Assembly (NCBI GenBank): GCA_022647565.1
Contig: JALCLA010000001.1
Coordinates: forward strand, 1,413,117 to 1,477,116
DNA: 64,000 nucleotides
Direction of reading: 5' to 3'
From: Chiayiivirga sp.
GTDB taxonomy: Bacteria; Pseudomonadota; Gammaproteobacteria; Xanthomonadales; Xanthomonadaceae
In this document: positions 17,887 through 27,105 of the stretch, one piece after another
Numbering within the stretch: position 1 is the first letter of the stretch
How the letters are laid out: each line of letters begins with the position of its first letter
Notes under the pieces: generated by a model
The model's database searches: none
Told to the model about the DNA's origin: nothing
Seen by the model: the letters and a program-made list of their open reading frames with translations, nothing else
Made by a program: the position numbers and the translations under genes

Positions 17887-18176
17887 CACTGCATCTCCCG
17901 CGCGGGCTGCAGCTCGGGCGAAACATGGCCGTGGCTTGCGTCCTGGCATTCGAGCCGGATCTGGCCGTCAGCGCCAACGACTGCGTGCATTTCGGTGCGT
18001 GCCTTGATGCCCAGGCGCAGTGCCTTCAGCGGCTTCTCGACCCGGCCTGACTTCGAGGGATCCTTGGCACGCAGCGGCTGGAACTGTGGCTGTGATGCGT
18101 CGGCCTGCGGCGCGGCATGCACGATCGGGACAAGGCTCGCGCCCAGGAGCGCGACAAGGATGCGGGGCAGGGACAT
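17886..18176 (-). CDS. Small exported protein, partner of the downstream metalloprotease
   Basis: 96 residues with an N-terminal signal peptide (MSLPRILVALLGASLVPIVHA), then a charged, soluble ~70-residue part with one Cys. No family recognised. Its stop codon overlaps the protease start by one base, so it is very likely co-translated with it and may serve as a propeptide-like inhibitor or chaperone (inference only). Confidence 0.7.
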   Translation of the reverse strand: MSLPRILVALLGASLVPIVHAAPQADASQPQFQPLRAKDPSKSGRVEKPLKALRLGIKARTEMHAVVGADGQIRLECQDASHGHVSPELQPAREMQ

Positions 18177-18305
18177 GGGTGACCTCGGTGCGGCGGCGCC
18201 ATCGATGCGCCGGAAGTGCCACGGAAGTTCCGTGGGCGGGACACGGCGATTCTAGCCAGCCGCGCTGTCGGGCAAAACCCGCCGCACGACACCGGTCTGG
18301 CGGCC

Positions 18306-19136
18306 TCAGGCGGGCCTGGTCGCGTGTTGCCAGAAATGATGCAGCACCGCCACCTCGCCCTGGCCGGGACGATAGGCCTGTCGCAGCGCCCCATGCACGT
18401 AGTCCACGGCGTGTTCGCAGGCCAGTGCCGGCGGCGCACCACGCGTCAGGTGCGCCGCGATCGCCGAGGCCAGGGTGCAGCCGGTGCCGTGTCCCGACAA
18501 TGGCAGGCGCGGATGCTGGAACTGCCGTTCCCCGGTGGCATCGACATACAGGTCGAGCAGGGTGGCGTCATCCAGGTGTCCCCCCTTGAGCAGCACGGCG
18601 CCCGGTCCCAGAGCGAGCAGGGCGCGCGCCGCTTCGGGCATGTCGCCGCGGTCGCGGATGCGGCAGCCCAACAAGGCCTCGGCTTCGGGCAGGTTCGGGG
18701 TCAGCACCCTGGCCGCAGGCAACAGGTGCTCGCGCAGCGCTGCAACCGCGCTGGGTTCGAGCAGGTTCGCGCCCGATGAGGCGATCATCACCGGGTCCAG
18801 CACCAGCGCCCGTACCGCGTGTGCCTGCAGCGCGGTGGCGACGGTGGCGATCAGTTCCGCCGTGGCGAGCATGCCGAGTTTGACGGCGGCGATGCGGAAG
18901 TCATCGAACAGGGTGTCGATCTGGGTGCGCAGGAACTCCGGGGGTGGAAGGTGCACCGCGGTCACCGCGCGCGTGCTTTGGGCCGTGAGCGCGGCAATGG
19001 CGCTCAGGCCATGCACTCCGTGTGCGGCGAAGGTCTTGAGGTCCGCCTGGATGCCGGCACCGCCGCCACTGTCCGACCCGGCGATGGTCAAGGCGCAGAC
19101 GGGACGGGGTGAATGTTGTGAAAACGCAACGCTCAT
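18306..19136 (-). CDS. thiD: Hydroxymethylpyrimidine (phosphate) kinase
   Basis: Phosphorylates HMP and HMP-P in thiamine synthesis. 276 residues, single-domain ThiD. Motifs: [20 protein letters not shown] at the N-terminus, [36 protein letters not shown] and the anion hole/catalytic loop [17 protein letters not shown]. Start at 19136 gives the standard N-terminus; a much longer open frame upstream on this strand has no similarity. No other thiamine gene is near. Confidence 0.95.
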   Translation of the reverse strand: MSVAFSQHSPRPVCALTIAGSDSGGGAGIQADLKTFAAHGVHGLSAIAALTAQSTRAVTAVHLPPPEFLRTQIDTLFDDFRIAAVKLGMLATAELIATVATALQAHAVRALVLDPVMIASSGANLLEPSAVAALREHLLPAARVLTPNLPEAEALLGCRIRDRGDMPEAARALLALGPGAVLLKGGHLDDATLLDLYVDATGERQFQHPRLPLSGHGTGCTLASAIAAHLTRGAPPALACEHAVDYVHGALRQAYRPGQGEVAVLHHFWQHATRPA

Positions 19137-19201
19137 GCTTGTGAGAATGGGTTCGAAAGGGGCGTGGCCAACATTTCTGTTAAGAAAACCTTGATTTATC
19201 G

Positions 19202-19230
19202 TTGACGGGGTGTTGTGTTTTTCCCATACT
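19202..19230 (+). promoter_or_regulatory. Probable sigma-70 promoter
   Basis: TTGACG (19202-19207) and CATACT (19225-19230) with a 17-bp spacer, about 25 bp before the start codon of the outer-membrane protein gene. Confidence 0.6.
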
Positions 19231-19256
19231 TCGCCGCAACACGACCCAGGCTCGTC

Positions 19257-20399
19257 ATGGCTCCCTCCCTGTCCCACTCGATTTGCCGGTTTTCCCCGCT
19301 CGCTCTCGCGTGCGGCGTCGGCTTGTTCGGCGTGGGTGAGGTGATGGCAAGCGCGCGTGACAGCAGCCTCGGCGCATGGCGCGAGTATGCGCGCCAGGGC
19401 GTGGTGCCGGAATACCACTGGAACGACGCTGCGCCTGCGCGCGTGCCGACGGTGTTGTCCAGCCTGCGTGACTCGCGTCGCAGCCTGCGCCTGTCGGCAG
19501 CGGGGCTTGAGTTGAGTCTGAGTACAGCGGAAGCCCCGGCAGGTTATGCGCCGGCGTCGTTGGCTCCGGTCGAAGGTCTGCTTGCGCGTGATCGCAGCGC
19601 GATCCACGGTGAGTTCGTCGCATCCAGCATCAGCCGTGACGTGGCGGGTTTCGGCCAGGTGGAGTTGACCGCCGTGGTGGCGCACCAGCGCTATGCCAGC
19701 GCCGGCTTCGGCACCGCGGCCTGGATTTCGCAGGAAGACCTGGCCGGCTTGCGTGGGTCGGCACCGCAGGAACTCTCCGCAGGCCACGGCGTGCGCATGG
19801 GCTACAGCGCGCCGCTGAACGAGGCTTTTGCGCTGAACTTGAGCGTGCAGTCCAAGATCGACATGGACGCATTCAAGTCCTACCGCGGCGTCTATTCGGA
19901 AGCGGGTGATTTCGACCTGCCGGCGCGCATCCGTAGCCAGTTGCAGTGGAATGCCGCACCCAATGCCGCGCTCGCGTTCGGGATCGAGCGCGTGCTGTAC
20001 AGCGAGATATCGGCTTTCACCAGCGCCACCTTGCCGACGCGTTTCCTGTCCTTGCTGGGCGACGGCAGTTCGCCCGAGTTCGCTTGGCGCGATCTCACCG
20101 TGTACTCGCTGGAAGGCACCGTGGTCGATGGTGATGGTGGCCAATGGAGCTTGCGCTACACCACGCGCCAGCAGCCGTCGCCCACCTCGCGCCTGCTCGA
20201 ACGGGCCATCAGCGACGAGTTTACCGACAGCAACTGGGCTTTCGGCTACAAGCGCGAGCTCGGTGCCTTCGGCCAGTTGTGGCTGGCGGCGAGCTATGCG
20301 CCATCGCGCTATTTCCTCGGTGCCGCCCCGTACACGCGCACCGATCTCGGCCATGGCTCGCAGGCCGAAGTGGAAGCGCTCTGGACCATTCCGTTCTGA
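19257..20399 (+). CDS. Predicted outer-membrane beta-barrel protein
   Basis: 380 residues. The N-terminus has a signal peptide (hydrophobic core around residues 14-28 with Ala-Ser-Ala). The remainder has alternating-hydrophobic strands and ends in Trp-Thr-Ile-Pro-Phe, a terminal Phe as in Bam-assembled barrels. Segments such as VRMGYSAPLNEAFALNLSVQSK and repeated short strands support a porin- or transport-like barrel. I do not recognise a named family. ATG at 19257 follows a strong promoter by a short leader; a terminator lies downstream, so the gene is monocistronic. Confidence 0.72.
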   Translation: MAPSLSHSICRFSPLALACGVGLFGVGEVMASARDSSLGAWREYARQGVVPEYHWNDAAPARVPTVLSSLRDSRRSLRLSAAGLELSLSTAEAPAGYAPASLAPVEGLLARDRSAIHGEFVASSISRDVAGFGQVELTAVVAHQRYASAGFGTAAWISQEDLAGLRGSAPQELSAGHGVRMGYSAPLNEAFALNLSVQSKIDMDAFKSYRGVYSEAGDFDLPARIRSQLQWNAAPNAALAFGIERVLYSEISAFTSATLPTRFLSLLGDGSSPEFAWRDLTVYSLEGTVVDGDGGQWSLRYTTRQQPSPTSRLLERAISDEFTDSNWAFGYKRELGAFGQLWLAASYAPSRYFLGAAPYTRTDLGHGSQAEVEALWTIPF

Positions 20400-20447
20400 C
20401 CGCGCGCCGGCAAACCCTTTCCTAATCAAGTTCAGGGCTTGATTCGA

Positions 20448-20474
20448 GGGCTCCCACAGGGAGCCCTTCTTTTT
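20448..20474 (+). terminator. Intrinsic terminator of the outer-membrane protein gene
   Basis: Perfect 8-bp hairpin (GGGCTCCC, 3-nt loop) followed by a T-rich tract, 49 bp after the stop codon. Confidence 0.85.
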
Positions 20475-20499
20475 GCTGTGCGCGGTACGCAGTGCGCGG

Positions 20500-20662
20500 G
20501 TACGGGACGCGCAGGAGCGGCGAGGTGCGCATGGAAGCTCGAATGCCGTGGGCGAAGGGTTCGCGGGCTTTGGCCAAAAGGCCATGCGTGCATTGCTTTT
20601 TGGGGTCGTCCCGCTCCATGCTCCGCCCCCACATTTGGGGGGGGCATAGCCGTGGGGATCGC
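20500..20662 (+). other. Intergenic leader with two hairpins before the reprolysin-type protease
   Basis: No convincing gene. It holds a small hairpin TGGCC-AAAA-GGCCA (20571-20584) and a C/G-run hairpin around 20626-20645, just before the protease start. An in-frame ATG at 20522 would add 47 residues but the sequence is low-quality as protein. It could be a leader that affects translation or just repeat debris. Confidence 0.35.
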
Positions 20663-23600
20663 ATGAAGACTTGGTTGCGCGACGTCCTGCTCGTCGTGGT
20701 GGGTGGGCTGCTTTTCGGAACGGGGCCGGCCGTTGCGGCTCCCGACAACGACGGCATCTGGAGAGAGGTGCGGGAAACGGACATCGCGCGAAACCAGCAC
20801 GCGCGCCTGATCCTTCCGAGCCGCTACCGTACCTTCGAACTTGATCGCAGTCGCCTCCAGCAGCGGCTCGCGCTTGCACCACTGGAGCGAAATCCCGGTG
20901 CGTCGCACGGTCCGCTGGAGATCTCCCTGCCACGCCCCGATGGCCGTTACGAGTCCTTCCGCGTGGTCGAGTCGCCGATCATGGAGGCCGCGCTTGCGGC
21001 GAAGTATCCGCAGCTCAAGACCTATCTCGGACAGGGTCTCGAAGATCCGAGCGCCACGCTGCGCTTCGACTTGACGCACCGCGGCTTCCACGCTCAGGTC
21101 ATCAGTGCCGAGGGTAGCTGGTACGTCGATCCGTTCCAGCAGGAGGACCTCGATCACTACATCGTTTATCGCAAGCTCGATCACCGCCATGGCGAACGCG
21201 CCGTCTGCGGGGTCACGGGCGAAGCGGTCGATCCCAAGGCGGCGGTCACCTCGTCCAAGGTCTCCTCCGGCGCCAGCCTGCGCACCTACCGCCTCGCGAT
21301 GGCCGCCACCGGCGAGTACACGGCATTTCATGGTGGCAGCGTCGTCGATGGTCTGGCCGGTATCGTCACCACGCTCAATCGCGTCAATGGCATCTACGAG
21401 CGCGAGGTCAGCGTGCGCATGGTGCTGGTGGCGAACAACGATTCGATCATCTACACCGATGCGGTTGGCGATCCCTACACGAACAACAATGGCTCCGCGA
21501 TGCTGACGCAGAACCAGAACAACCTCACCAGCGCCATCGGCAGCGCCAACTACGACATCGGCCACGTGGTCAGTACCGGTGGCGGCGGCGTGGCTGTACT
21601 CAACAGTCCCTGCAATGCGGGCAACAAGGCGCAGGGGGTGACCGGATCGGGATCGCCGGTCGGCGACGCCTTCGACGTCGACTACGTGGCGCACGAAATT
21701 GGGCATCAGTTCGGCGGTGGTCACACCTTCAACGGCGCGGGTGCGAATTGCGCCGGCGGGAATCGCAGCGCCTCAAGCGCCTACGAACCCGGCAGTGGCA
21801 TCACGATCCAGGCTTATGCCGGCATCTGCGGCGGCGACGATCTACAGCCCAACAGCGAAGACTACTTCCATCGACGCAGCCTGAACCAGATTCTGGCGTT
21901 CACCACCAATGCGGCGACTGGCGCGTCCTGTGGCACGCAGACGGCCACCGGCAATACCGTGCCGACGGTGGTATCGCAAGCGGCGATGACCATTCCCGGC
22001 CGCACTCCATTCACCCTGACCGCCGCGGGCAGCGACGGCAACGGCGACACCTTGACATACCTGTGGGAGCAGTTCGACCTGGGGCCTCGGAACGCGGAAG
22101 GTGTGCTCAATGGCGCGGTGGCGAGCGGCCCGATCTTCCGCTCCTTCACGCCGACGCTCAGCGGGTCGCGCACCTTCCCGAGCTGGCGCTACATCCTCAA
22201 CAACGCCAACGTGCCGCCGGCCACCGCGCCCTTGCCCGGCACGGCGTCGCCCAGTTACATGACGGGCGAAGTGCTGGCGAATGTCGACCGCACGCTCAAT
22301 TTCCGCGTCACGGTGCGCGACAACCGCGCAGGTGGCGGCGGCACCAATGAAGCCTCGACCGCCATCACCGTCGACAACGACGCCGGGCCGTTCGTGATCA
22401 CGGCGCCAAATACGGCGATCACTCTGGCGGCGGGTGCGGCCACCACGGTGATCTGGGACGTCGCCAACACCAATGTTGCGCCAGTCGGCACGGCCGATGT
22501 CCGCATCACCTTGTCGACCGACGGTGGCATCACGTTCCCGACCGAATTGCTGGCCAGCACCCCGAACGATGGTAGCCAGAGCGTCACCTTGCCGAACTCG
22601 ACCGAGACCACGCAGGCGCGCGTTCGGGTGGAAGCGGTGGGCAATATCTACTTCGACGTATCGGATACGAACTTCACCATCACCCAAGCGGGCAACACGC
22701 CGCCTACCCTCAACGTGATCGGCAGCGTGTCGACCCGACAGGGCAGTCCCGCGACTGCGGCTGTGGTGGCTACCATCGGCGACGCGCAGGACAGTGCCGG
22801 ATCATTGCTCGTCAGCGTCGAAGGCGCGCCCCCGGAGTTGCTCGTGAGTGCTGCCAACTCGGCGGGAAGCGTCGGCCTGACCGCGATGGCGACCTGCAGC
22901 CTGGTGGCGCCGGGAGGAAGCAAGACCTACCCGGTCTTGTTGCGAGTCACCGACAGCGCCGGCGCCCAGATCACGGGTGCCGCCAACGTGCTGGTCAGTC
23001 GCAATCTCGTGCCAACGCTGGGCAGCTATGCCAATGCATCCGTCGAACGCGGTGCAGCGATCAATGTGGCACCCGCGGTGGCGCCAGCGGACGGCAACAA
23101 CAATCTGGCCGCGCCGACGATTTTGCCCACGACGCTGCCGGGGGGTGGCACGGTGAGCATCGCCGCGAATGGCGCGACCACAGTCAGCACGACTACTGGT
23201 ACGGCCCTCGGTGTGCACACGCTCCGCGCCTTCGCCAACGACACCTGCGGCGCGACCGATGTCCAGCAGTTCACCGTGACCGTGACTCCGCCCGTGACGC
23301 CTGGCGTCACGATTGCACCGAGCGGCGGAAGCACCAGCGTGACGGAAGGCGGTAGCACCGACAGCTACACCGTCGTGCTCAACACCGCGCCGAGTGCCGA
23401 CGTGCTCATCTCTACCAGCGCCGACAGCCAGATCAGCACCTCGGGCAACCTGACGTTCACCAGCGAGAACTGGAACGTTGCACAGACGGTGACGGTCACC
23501 GCCATCAACGATGCGATCGTCGAAGGCGCGCACACCGGCACCATCACACACGCGGCGTCGGGGGGCGGCTACTCCGGCATCAGCATCGCCAGCGTCGTGG

Positions 23601-25027
23601 CGAACGTCACCGACAACGACAGCGGTGGCGTGACAATCACTGCGAGCGGCGGCAGTACCGACGTGACCGAAGGCGGGGCCACCGATGGCTATGCGGTGGT
23701 GCTGACGGCGCAGCCCAGTGCCGACGTGCTCATCTCGATCAGTGCCGACAGCCAGGTCAGCACCTCGGGCAACCCGACGTTCACCAGCGCGAACTGGAAC
23801 GTTGCACAGACGGTGACGGTCACGGCCATCAACGATGCGATCGTCGAAGGCGCGCACACCGGCACCATCACACACGCGGCGTCGGGGGGCGGCTATTCCG
23901 GCATCAGCATCGCCAGCGTCGTGGCGAGCGTCACCGACAACGACAGCGGTGGCGTGACGATCACTGCGAGCGGCGGCAGTACCGACGTGACCGAAGACGG
24001 GGCCACCGATGGCCATGCGGTGGTGCTGACGGCGCAGCCCAGTGCCGACGTGCTCATCTCGATCAGTGCCGACAGCCAGGTCAGCACCTCGGGCAACCTG
24101 ACGTTCACCAGCGCGAACTGGAACGTTGCACAGACGGTGACGGTCACGGCCATCAACGATGCGATCGTGGAAGGCGCACACACCGGCATGATCACGCACG
24201 CGGCGTCGGGTGGCGGCTACTCCGGCATCCCGATTTCCAGCGTGGTGGCCAACATCACGGACAACGATGTCGCCGGCGTTGCGATCATCCAGAGCGGAGG
24301 ATCGACCGACGTTGCCGAAGGTGGGGCCACGGATAGCTATACCCTGAAGTTGACTGCCCAACCCAGCGGCGACGTCTTGGTGACCGTGAGCCCGGACGCC
24401 CAGGTCGCGACGTCGGGCAACCTGGTGTTCACCAGCGTGAACTGGAGCACGGCGCAGACCGTGACTGTCACAGCGGTTGACGACACCGTGGTCGAGGGTG
24501 GCCACGTCGGCGCGATCGCCCATGTCGCCAGCGGCGGTGGATACGACGGCGCCGGCATTGCCGGCGTCATCGCCAACATCAGCGACGACGACGCGACGCC
24601 GGTCGATCTCGCGGTCGTCAGCCTGTCGCTGCGGATTCCCGTTGCGGGTGAACGCATGTCCTGGGAGGTCGTGGTCGACAATCTGTCGGCAACCGACGTG
24701 TCCACGGCGGGATTCGAGTTCAGTCTGCCGCCGGCACTCAGCAACGTTAGCTGGCTCTGCGTGGCCGACGCCGGCGCTGCCTGCCCGGGCAGCGGCAGTG
24801 GCGCGCCGTCCCATCCGGTTGTGCTGGCCGGCAATACCGGAGTGCTGTACCGGATCGGCGCCGACGTGCCACCCGGGACGCCGATCGGGACCGATCTGGT
24901 GACGGCCGCCAGCATCGTGGTGACCACGCCCTTCCTCGACACCGTCAGCGCGAACAACACGGATTCGACCGTTGATGCCGTGCGCGAGGCGTCGGTGCTT
25001 GCGGACGGATTCGAGACGCCTAGGTAG
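20663..25027 (+). CDS. Large secreted reprolysin-type zinc metalloprotease with Calx-beta-like repeats
   Basis: 1454 residues. Signal peptide (about residues 1-26), a propeptide-like region, then a metzincin domain with HEIGHQFGGGH at about 343-353 (full HExxHxxGxxH), as in M12B/reprolysin-like bacterial proteases. After residue ~440 come PKD/Ig-like segments, then four 108-residue Calx-beta-like repeats (about residues 881-1312), each with VTEGG...TDSY, DVLIS, QTVTVTAIND and ending in TDND. The tail is a DUF11-like beta domain ending LADGFETPR. Start chosen at the ATG before a good signal peptide, with GGGGA upstream. Probably an extracellular or surface protease; calcium binding by the repeats is inferred. 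Confidence 0.86.
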   Translation: MKTWLRDVLLVVVGGLLFGTGPAVAAPDNDGIWREVRETDIARNQHARLILPSRYRTFELDRSRLQQRLALAPLERNPGASHGPLEISLPRPDGRYESFRVVESPIMEAALAAKYPQLKTYLGQGLEDPSATLRFDLTHRGFHAQVISAEGSWYVDPFQQEDLDHYIVYRKLDHRHGERAVCGVTGEAVDPKAAVTSSKVSSGASLRTYRLAMAATGEYTAFHGGSVVDGLAGIVTTLNRVNGIYEREVSVRMVLVANNDSIIYTDAVGDPYTNNNGSAMLTQNQNNLTSAIGSANYDIGHVVSTGGGGVAVLNSPCNAGNKAQGVTGSGSPVGDAFDVDYVAHEIGHQFGGGHTFNGAGANCAGGNRSASSAYEPGSGITIQAYAGICGGDDLQPNSEDYFHRRSLNQILAFTTNAATGASCGTQTATGNTVPTVVSQAAMTIPGRTPFTLTAAGSDGNGDTLTYLWEQFDLGPRNAEGVLNGAVASGPIFRSFTPTLSGSRTFPSWRYILNNANVPPATAPLPGTASPSYMTGEVLANVDRTLNFRVTVRDNRAGGGGTNEASTAITVDNDAGPFVITAPNTAITLAAGAATTVIWDVANTNVAPVGTADVRITLSTDGGITFPTELLASTPNDGSQSVTLPNSTETTQARVRVEAVGNIYFDVSDTNFTITQAGNTPPTLNVIGSVSTRQGSPATAAVVATIGDAQDSAGSLLVSVEGAPPELLVSAANSAGSVGLTAMATCSLVAPGGSKTYPVLLRVTDSAGAQITGAANVLVSRNLVPTLGSYANASVERGAAINVAPAVAPADGNNNLAAPTILPTTLPGGGTVSIAANGATTVSTTTGTALGVHTLRAFANDTCGATDVQQFTVTVTPPVTPGVTIAPSGGSTSVTEGGSTDSYTVVLNTAPSADVLISTSADSQISTSGNLTFTSENWNVAQTVTVTAINDAIVEGAHTGTITHAASGGGYSGISIASVVANVTDNDSGGVTITASGGSTDVTEGGATDGYAVVLTAQPSADVLISISADSQVSTSGNPTFTSANWNVAQTVTVTAINDAIVEGAHTGTITHAASGGGYSGISIASVVASVTDNDSGGVTITASGGSTDVTEDGATDGHAVVLTAQPSADVLISISADSQVSTSGNLTFTSANWNVAQTVTVTAINDAIVEGAHTGMITHAASGGGYSGIPISSVVANITDNDVAGVAIIQSGGSTDVAEGGATDSYTLKLTAQPSGDVLVTVSPDAQVATSGNLVFTSVNWSTAQTVTVTAVDDTVVEGGHVGAIAHVASGGGYDGAGIAGVIANISDDDATPVDLAVVSLSLRIPVAGERMSWEVVVDNLSATDVSTAGFEFSLPPALSNVSWLCVADAGAACPGSGSGAPSHPVVLAGNTGVLYRIGADVPPGTPIGTDLVTAASIVVTTPFLDTVSANNTDSTVDAVREASVLADGFETPR
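23303..24598 (+). repeat. Four in-frame 324-bp tandem repeats (Calx-beta-like)
   Basis: Units at 23303-23626, 23627-23950, 23951-24274 and 24275-24598. Units 1-3 are nearly identical at DNA level; unit 4 is diverged. The period of 108 codons keeps the frame, so copy-number change would lengthen or shorten the protein without breaking it. Confidence 0.9.
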
Positions 25028-25064
25028 TCTCAATCGAGTCGGATCAGCGACGGCGCGTCGTCAC

Positions 25065-25086
25065 TCCAGCCCTGCACTGGGCTGGA
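25065..25086. other. Hairpin between the protease and phoH2 genes
   Basis: Perfect 8-bp inverted repeat (TCCAGCCC, 6-nt loop) between convergent gene ends, lacking a clear T tract; possibly a weak terminator. Confidence 0.4.
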
Positions 25087-25137
25087 ATGGCGGCATCGGT
25101 TCACCCGCGATGGGTTGCGTCGGGCGTGTCCGGCTGT

Positions 25138-26538
25138 TCAGAGCATCTCGGACGCGTAATCCGCCAGGCGCGAACGCTCGCCGCGGCGCAAGGTCACGTG
25201 GGCGCTGTGCGGCCAGGCCTTGAAGCGGTCGACGGCGTAGGTCAGGCCGGACGTGGTCTCGGTGAGGTAGGGCGTGTCGATCTGCTCGACGTTGCCCAGA
25301 CAGACCATCTTCGTTCCCGGGCCGGCGCGGGTGAGCAGGGTCTTCATCTGCTTGGGCGTGAGGTTCTGGGCTTCGTCGATGATGACGTAGCGGCTCAGGA
25401 AGGTGCGGCCGCGCATGAAGTTGAGCGAACGGATCTTGATGCGCGAGGCAAGCAGGTCGTTGGTGGCGGCGCGGCCCCAGGCACCGCCTTCCTGCGGGGT
25501 GTGGGTGAGCACTTCGAGGTTGTCAGTCAGCGCGCCCATCCACGGCGTCATCTTTTCCTCTTCCGTGCCGGGCAGGAAACCGATGTCTTCACCCACCGAG
25601 ACCGTGGCGCGGGTCATGATGATTTCGCGGTAGCGCTGCTGATCCATGGTTTGCGCCAGACCCGCGGCCAGCGCCAGCAGGGTCTTGCCCGTGCCTGCGG
25701 TGCCGAGCAGGGTGACGAAGTCGATGTCGGGATCCATCAGCGCGTTCAGCGCGAAGTTCTGCTCGCGATTGCGCGCGCCGATGCCCCAGACCTGGTGTGC
25801 GTGGCCACGGTAGTCGTCCACGATCTGCAGCACGGCCTTGTCGCCGTTGATCTTGAGCACGCGCAGTTCGACTTCATCCTCGCCCGGCAGGTAGAGGTAC
25901 TGGTTCGGGTGCCAGTCCTCGTCCGATCCCATCTTCACTTCGTAGAAGCTGTGGCTCTTCTCGTTCCAGGAGCGCAGGTCCTTCTCGTGCTTCTGCCAGA
26001 AGCTGTCGGGCAGTTCGGTGGAGCCGGTGTAGAGCAGGTTGAAGTCGTCGAGCGCGCGGTCGTTTTCGTAGTCCTCGGCCGGCACCCCGACGATGTGCGC
26101 CTTGATCCGCAGGTTGATGTCCTTGGACACCAGCACCACCGGCACGCCGGCGTTGTCCTCGCGCAGCACCATGATCGAGGCGAGGATCTGGTTGTCGGGC
26201 ATGGCCTTGCCGAGCTTGCCCTTGGCATCGACCGGCGCGGTCTGGAAGCGCAGCTTGCCGATCTGGCTGGCCTGCTTGAGCTGCAGCCCCTGCGGCCGCA
26301 CCAGCTTGAGTCCGTCCCCGATCTTGTCGGCACCGTTGGCTTCGATCAATTCGTTGATGAAGCGGCTCACCTGGCGCGCATTGCGGCTGACTTCCGACAG
26401 CCCTTTCTTGGCGTTGTCGAGTTCCTCCAGCACGGTCATGGGGAGGTAGATGTCGTGTTCCTCGAACTTGAACAGCGCGGTCGGGTCGTGCATCAGGACA
26501 TTGGTGTCGAGCACGTAGATGCGCTTGCTTCGAGTCAT
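25138..26538 (-). CDS. PhoH2-type protein: PIN domain plus PhoH ATPase
   Basis: 466 residues. N-terminal PIN-like nuclease domain (YVLDTNVLMHDP with conserved Asp, later LEELD) joined to a C-terminal PhoH ATPase with Walker A GTAGTGKTLLA and Walker B VIIDEAQN. This fusion (YlaK/PhoH2) is described as an RNA helicase/RNase. ATG at 26538 has AGGA at good spacing; the upstream ATG at 26562 is less likely. Alone in its unit; bcp lies upstream on the same strand. Confidence 0.92.
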   Translation of the reverse strand: MTRSKRIYVLDTNVLMHDPTALFKFEEHDIYLPMTVLEELDNAKKGLSEVSRNARQVSRFINELIEANGADKIGDGLKLVRPQGLQLKQASQIGKLRFQTAPVDAKGKLGKAMPDNQILASIMVLREDNAGVPVVLVSKDINLRIKAHIVGVPAEDYENDRALDDFNLLYTGSTELPDSFWQKHEKDLRSWNEKSHSFYEVKMGSDEDWHPNQYLYLPGEDEVELRVLKINGDKAVLQIVDDYRGHAHQVWGIGARNREQNFALNALMDPDIDFVTLLGTAGTGKTLLALAAGLAQTMDQQRYREIIMTRATVSVGEDIGFLPGTEEEKMTPWMGALTDNLEVLTHTPQEGGAWGRAATNDLLASRIKIRSLNFMRGRTFLSRYVIIDEAQNLTPKQMKTLLTRAGPGTKMVCLGNVEQIDTPYLTETTSGLTYAVDRFKAWPHSAHVTLRRGERSRLADYASEML

Positions 26539-26620
26539 CGTGGGTTCCTGGTGGTGGGGCAACGACGCGCCGCCATGGCTCGCGATGCGAGATGGCGGAC
26601 AGGGGAAAGCGGGAGGCTTG

Positions 26621-27094
26621 TCACTTGCGGTCGCGCGCTTGCTTCAATGCGGACAGCACGGCTTCGGCATGGCCGGGAACGCGCACGCCACGCCAGGTTT
26701 CGACAACCCGCCCTGCCGGATCGATCAGGAAGGTGCTGCGTTCGACGCCGATATAGTCGCGGCCGTACAGCTTCTTCGGCTTGATCACGCCAAAGGCGCG
26801 GCACAGGGTTTCTTCGGGGTCGCTGACCAGGTCGAACTTGAAGCCCTGTCTGGCGCAGAAATTCTGGTGCGATTTCACCGACTCGCGCGAGACCCCGAGG
26901 ATCTCGGCCTGCGCGCGGCGGAACTTGGGCAGCAGCGCGTTGAAGTCCAGGCCTTCGGTGGTGCAGGCCGGAGTGCTGTCCTTGGGATAGAAGTAGAGCA
27001 CCAGCCAGCGCCCGGCGTAGTCGGACAGGCGACTGGCGCCGCCATGGGCGAGGGTGATTGCGAGGTCGGGGATCGTGTCGCCGGATTCGATCAT
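26621..27094 (-). CDS. bcp: Thioredoxin-dependent peroxiredoxin Bcp
   Basis: Reduces hydroperoxides. 157 residues: peroxidatic Cys in the form YFYPKDSTPACTTE (Cys of the TPxCT motif), catalytic Arg region VERSTFLID, and the resolving-Cys position (NFC) used in some Bcp. Start at 27094 gives the conserved N-terminus; the long frame upstream is the shadow of gcvR. Separated from gcvR by 11 bp on the same strand. Confidence 0.93.
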   Translation of the reverse strand: MIESGDTIPDLAITLAHGGASRLSDYAGRWLVLYFYPKDSTPACTTEGLDFNALLPKFRRAQAEILGVSRESVKSHQNFCARQGFKFDLVSDPEETLCRAFGVIKPKKLYGRDYIGVERSTFLIDPAGRVVETWRGVRVPGHAEAVLSALKQARDRK

Positions 27095-27105
27095 TGCGCG
27101 GGCGG

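Noticed and set aside
20522-20662. A longer start for the reprolysin-type protease at 20522
   Set aside because: The extra residues are not protein-like and would precede the clear signal peptide at 20663.
18306-20933. An 875-codon frame that could look like a fusion ahead of thiD
   Set aside because: Only the last 276 codons match ThiD; the rest is antisense to the outer-membrane protein gene.
23303-24598. Regular repeats as a CRISPR array
   Set aside because: Period is 324 bp, in-frame and protein-coding; no spacer pattern and no cas genes.
22802-25033. 743-codon minus-strand frame opposite the large metalloprotease
   Set aside because: Repetitive shadow of the Calx-beta repeats.
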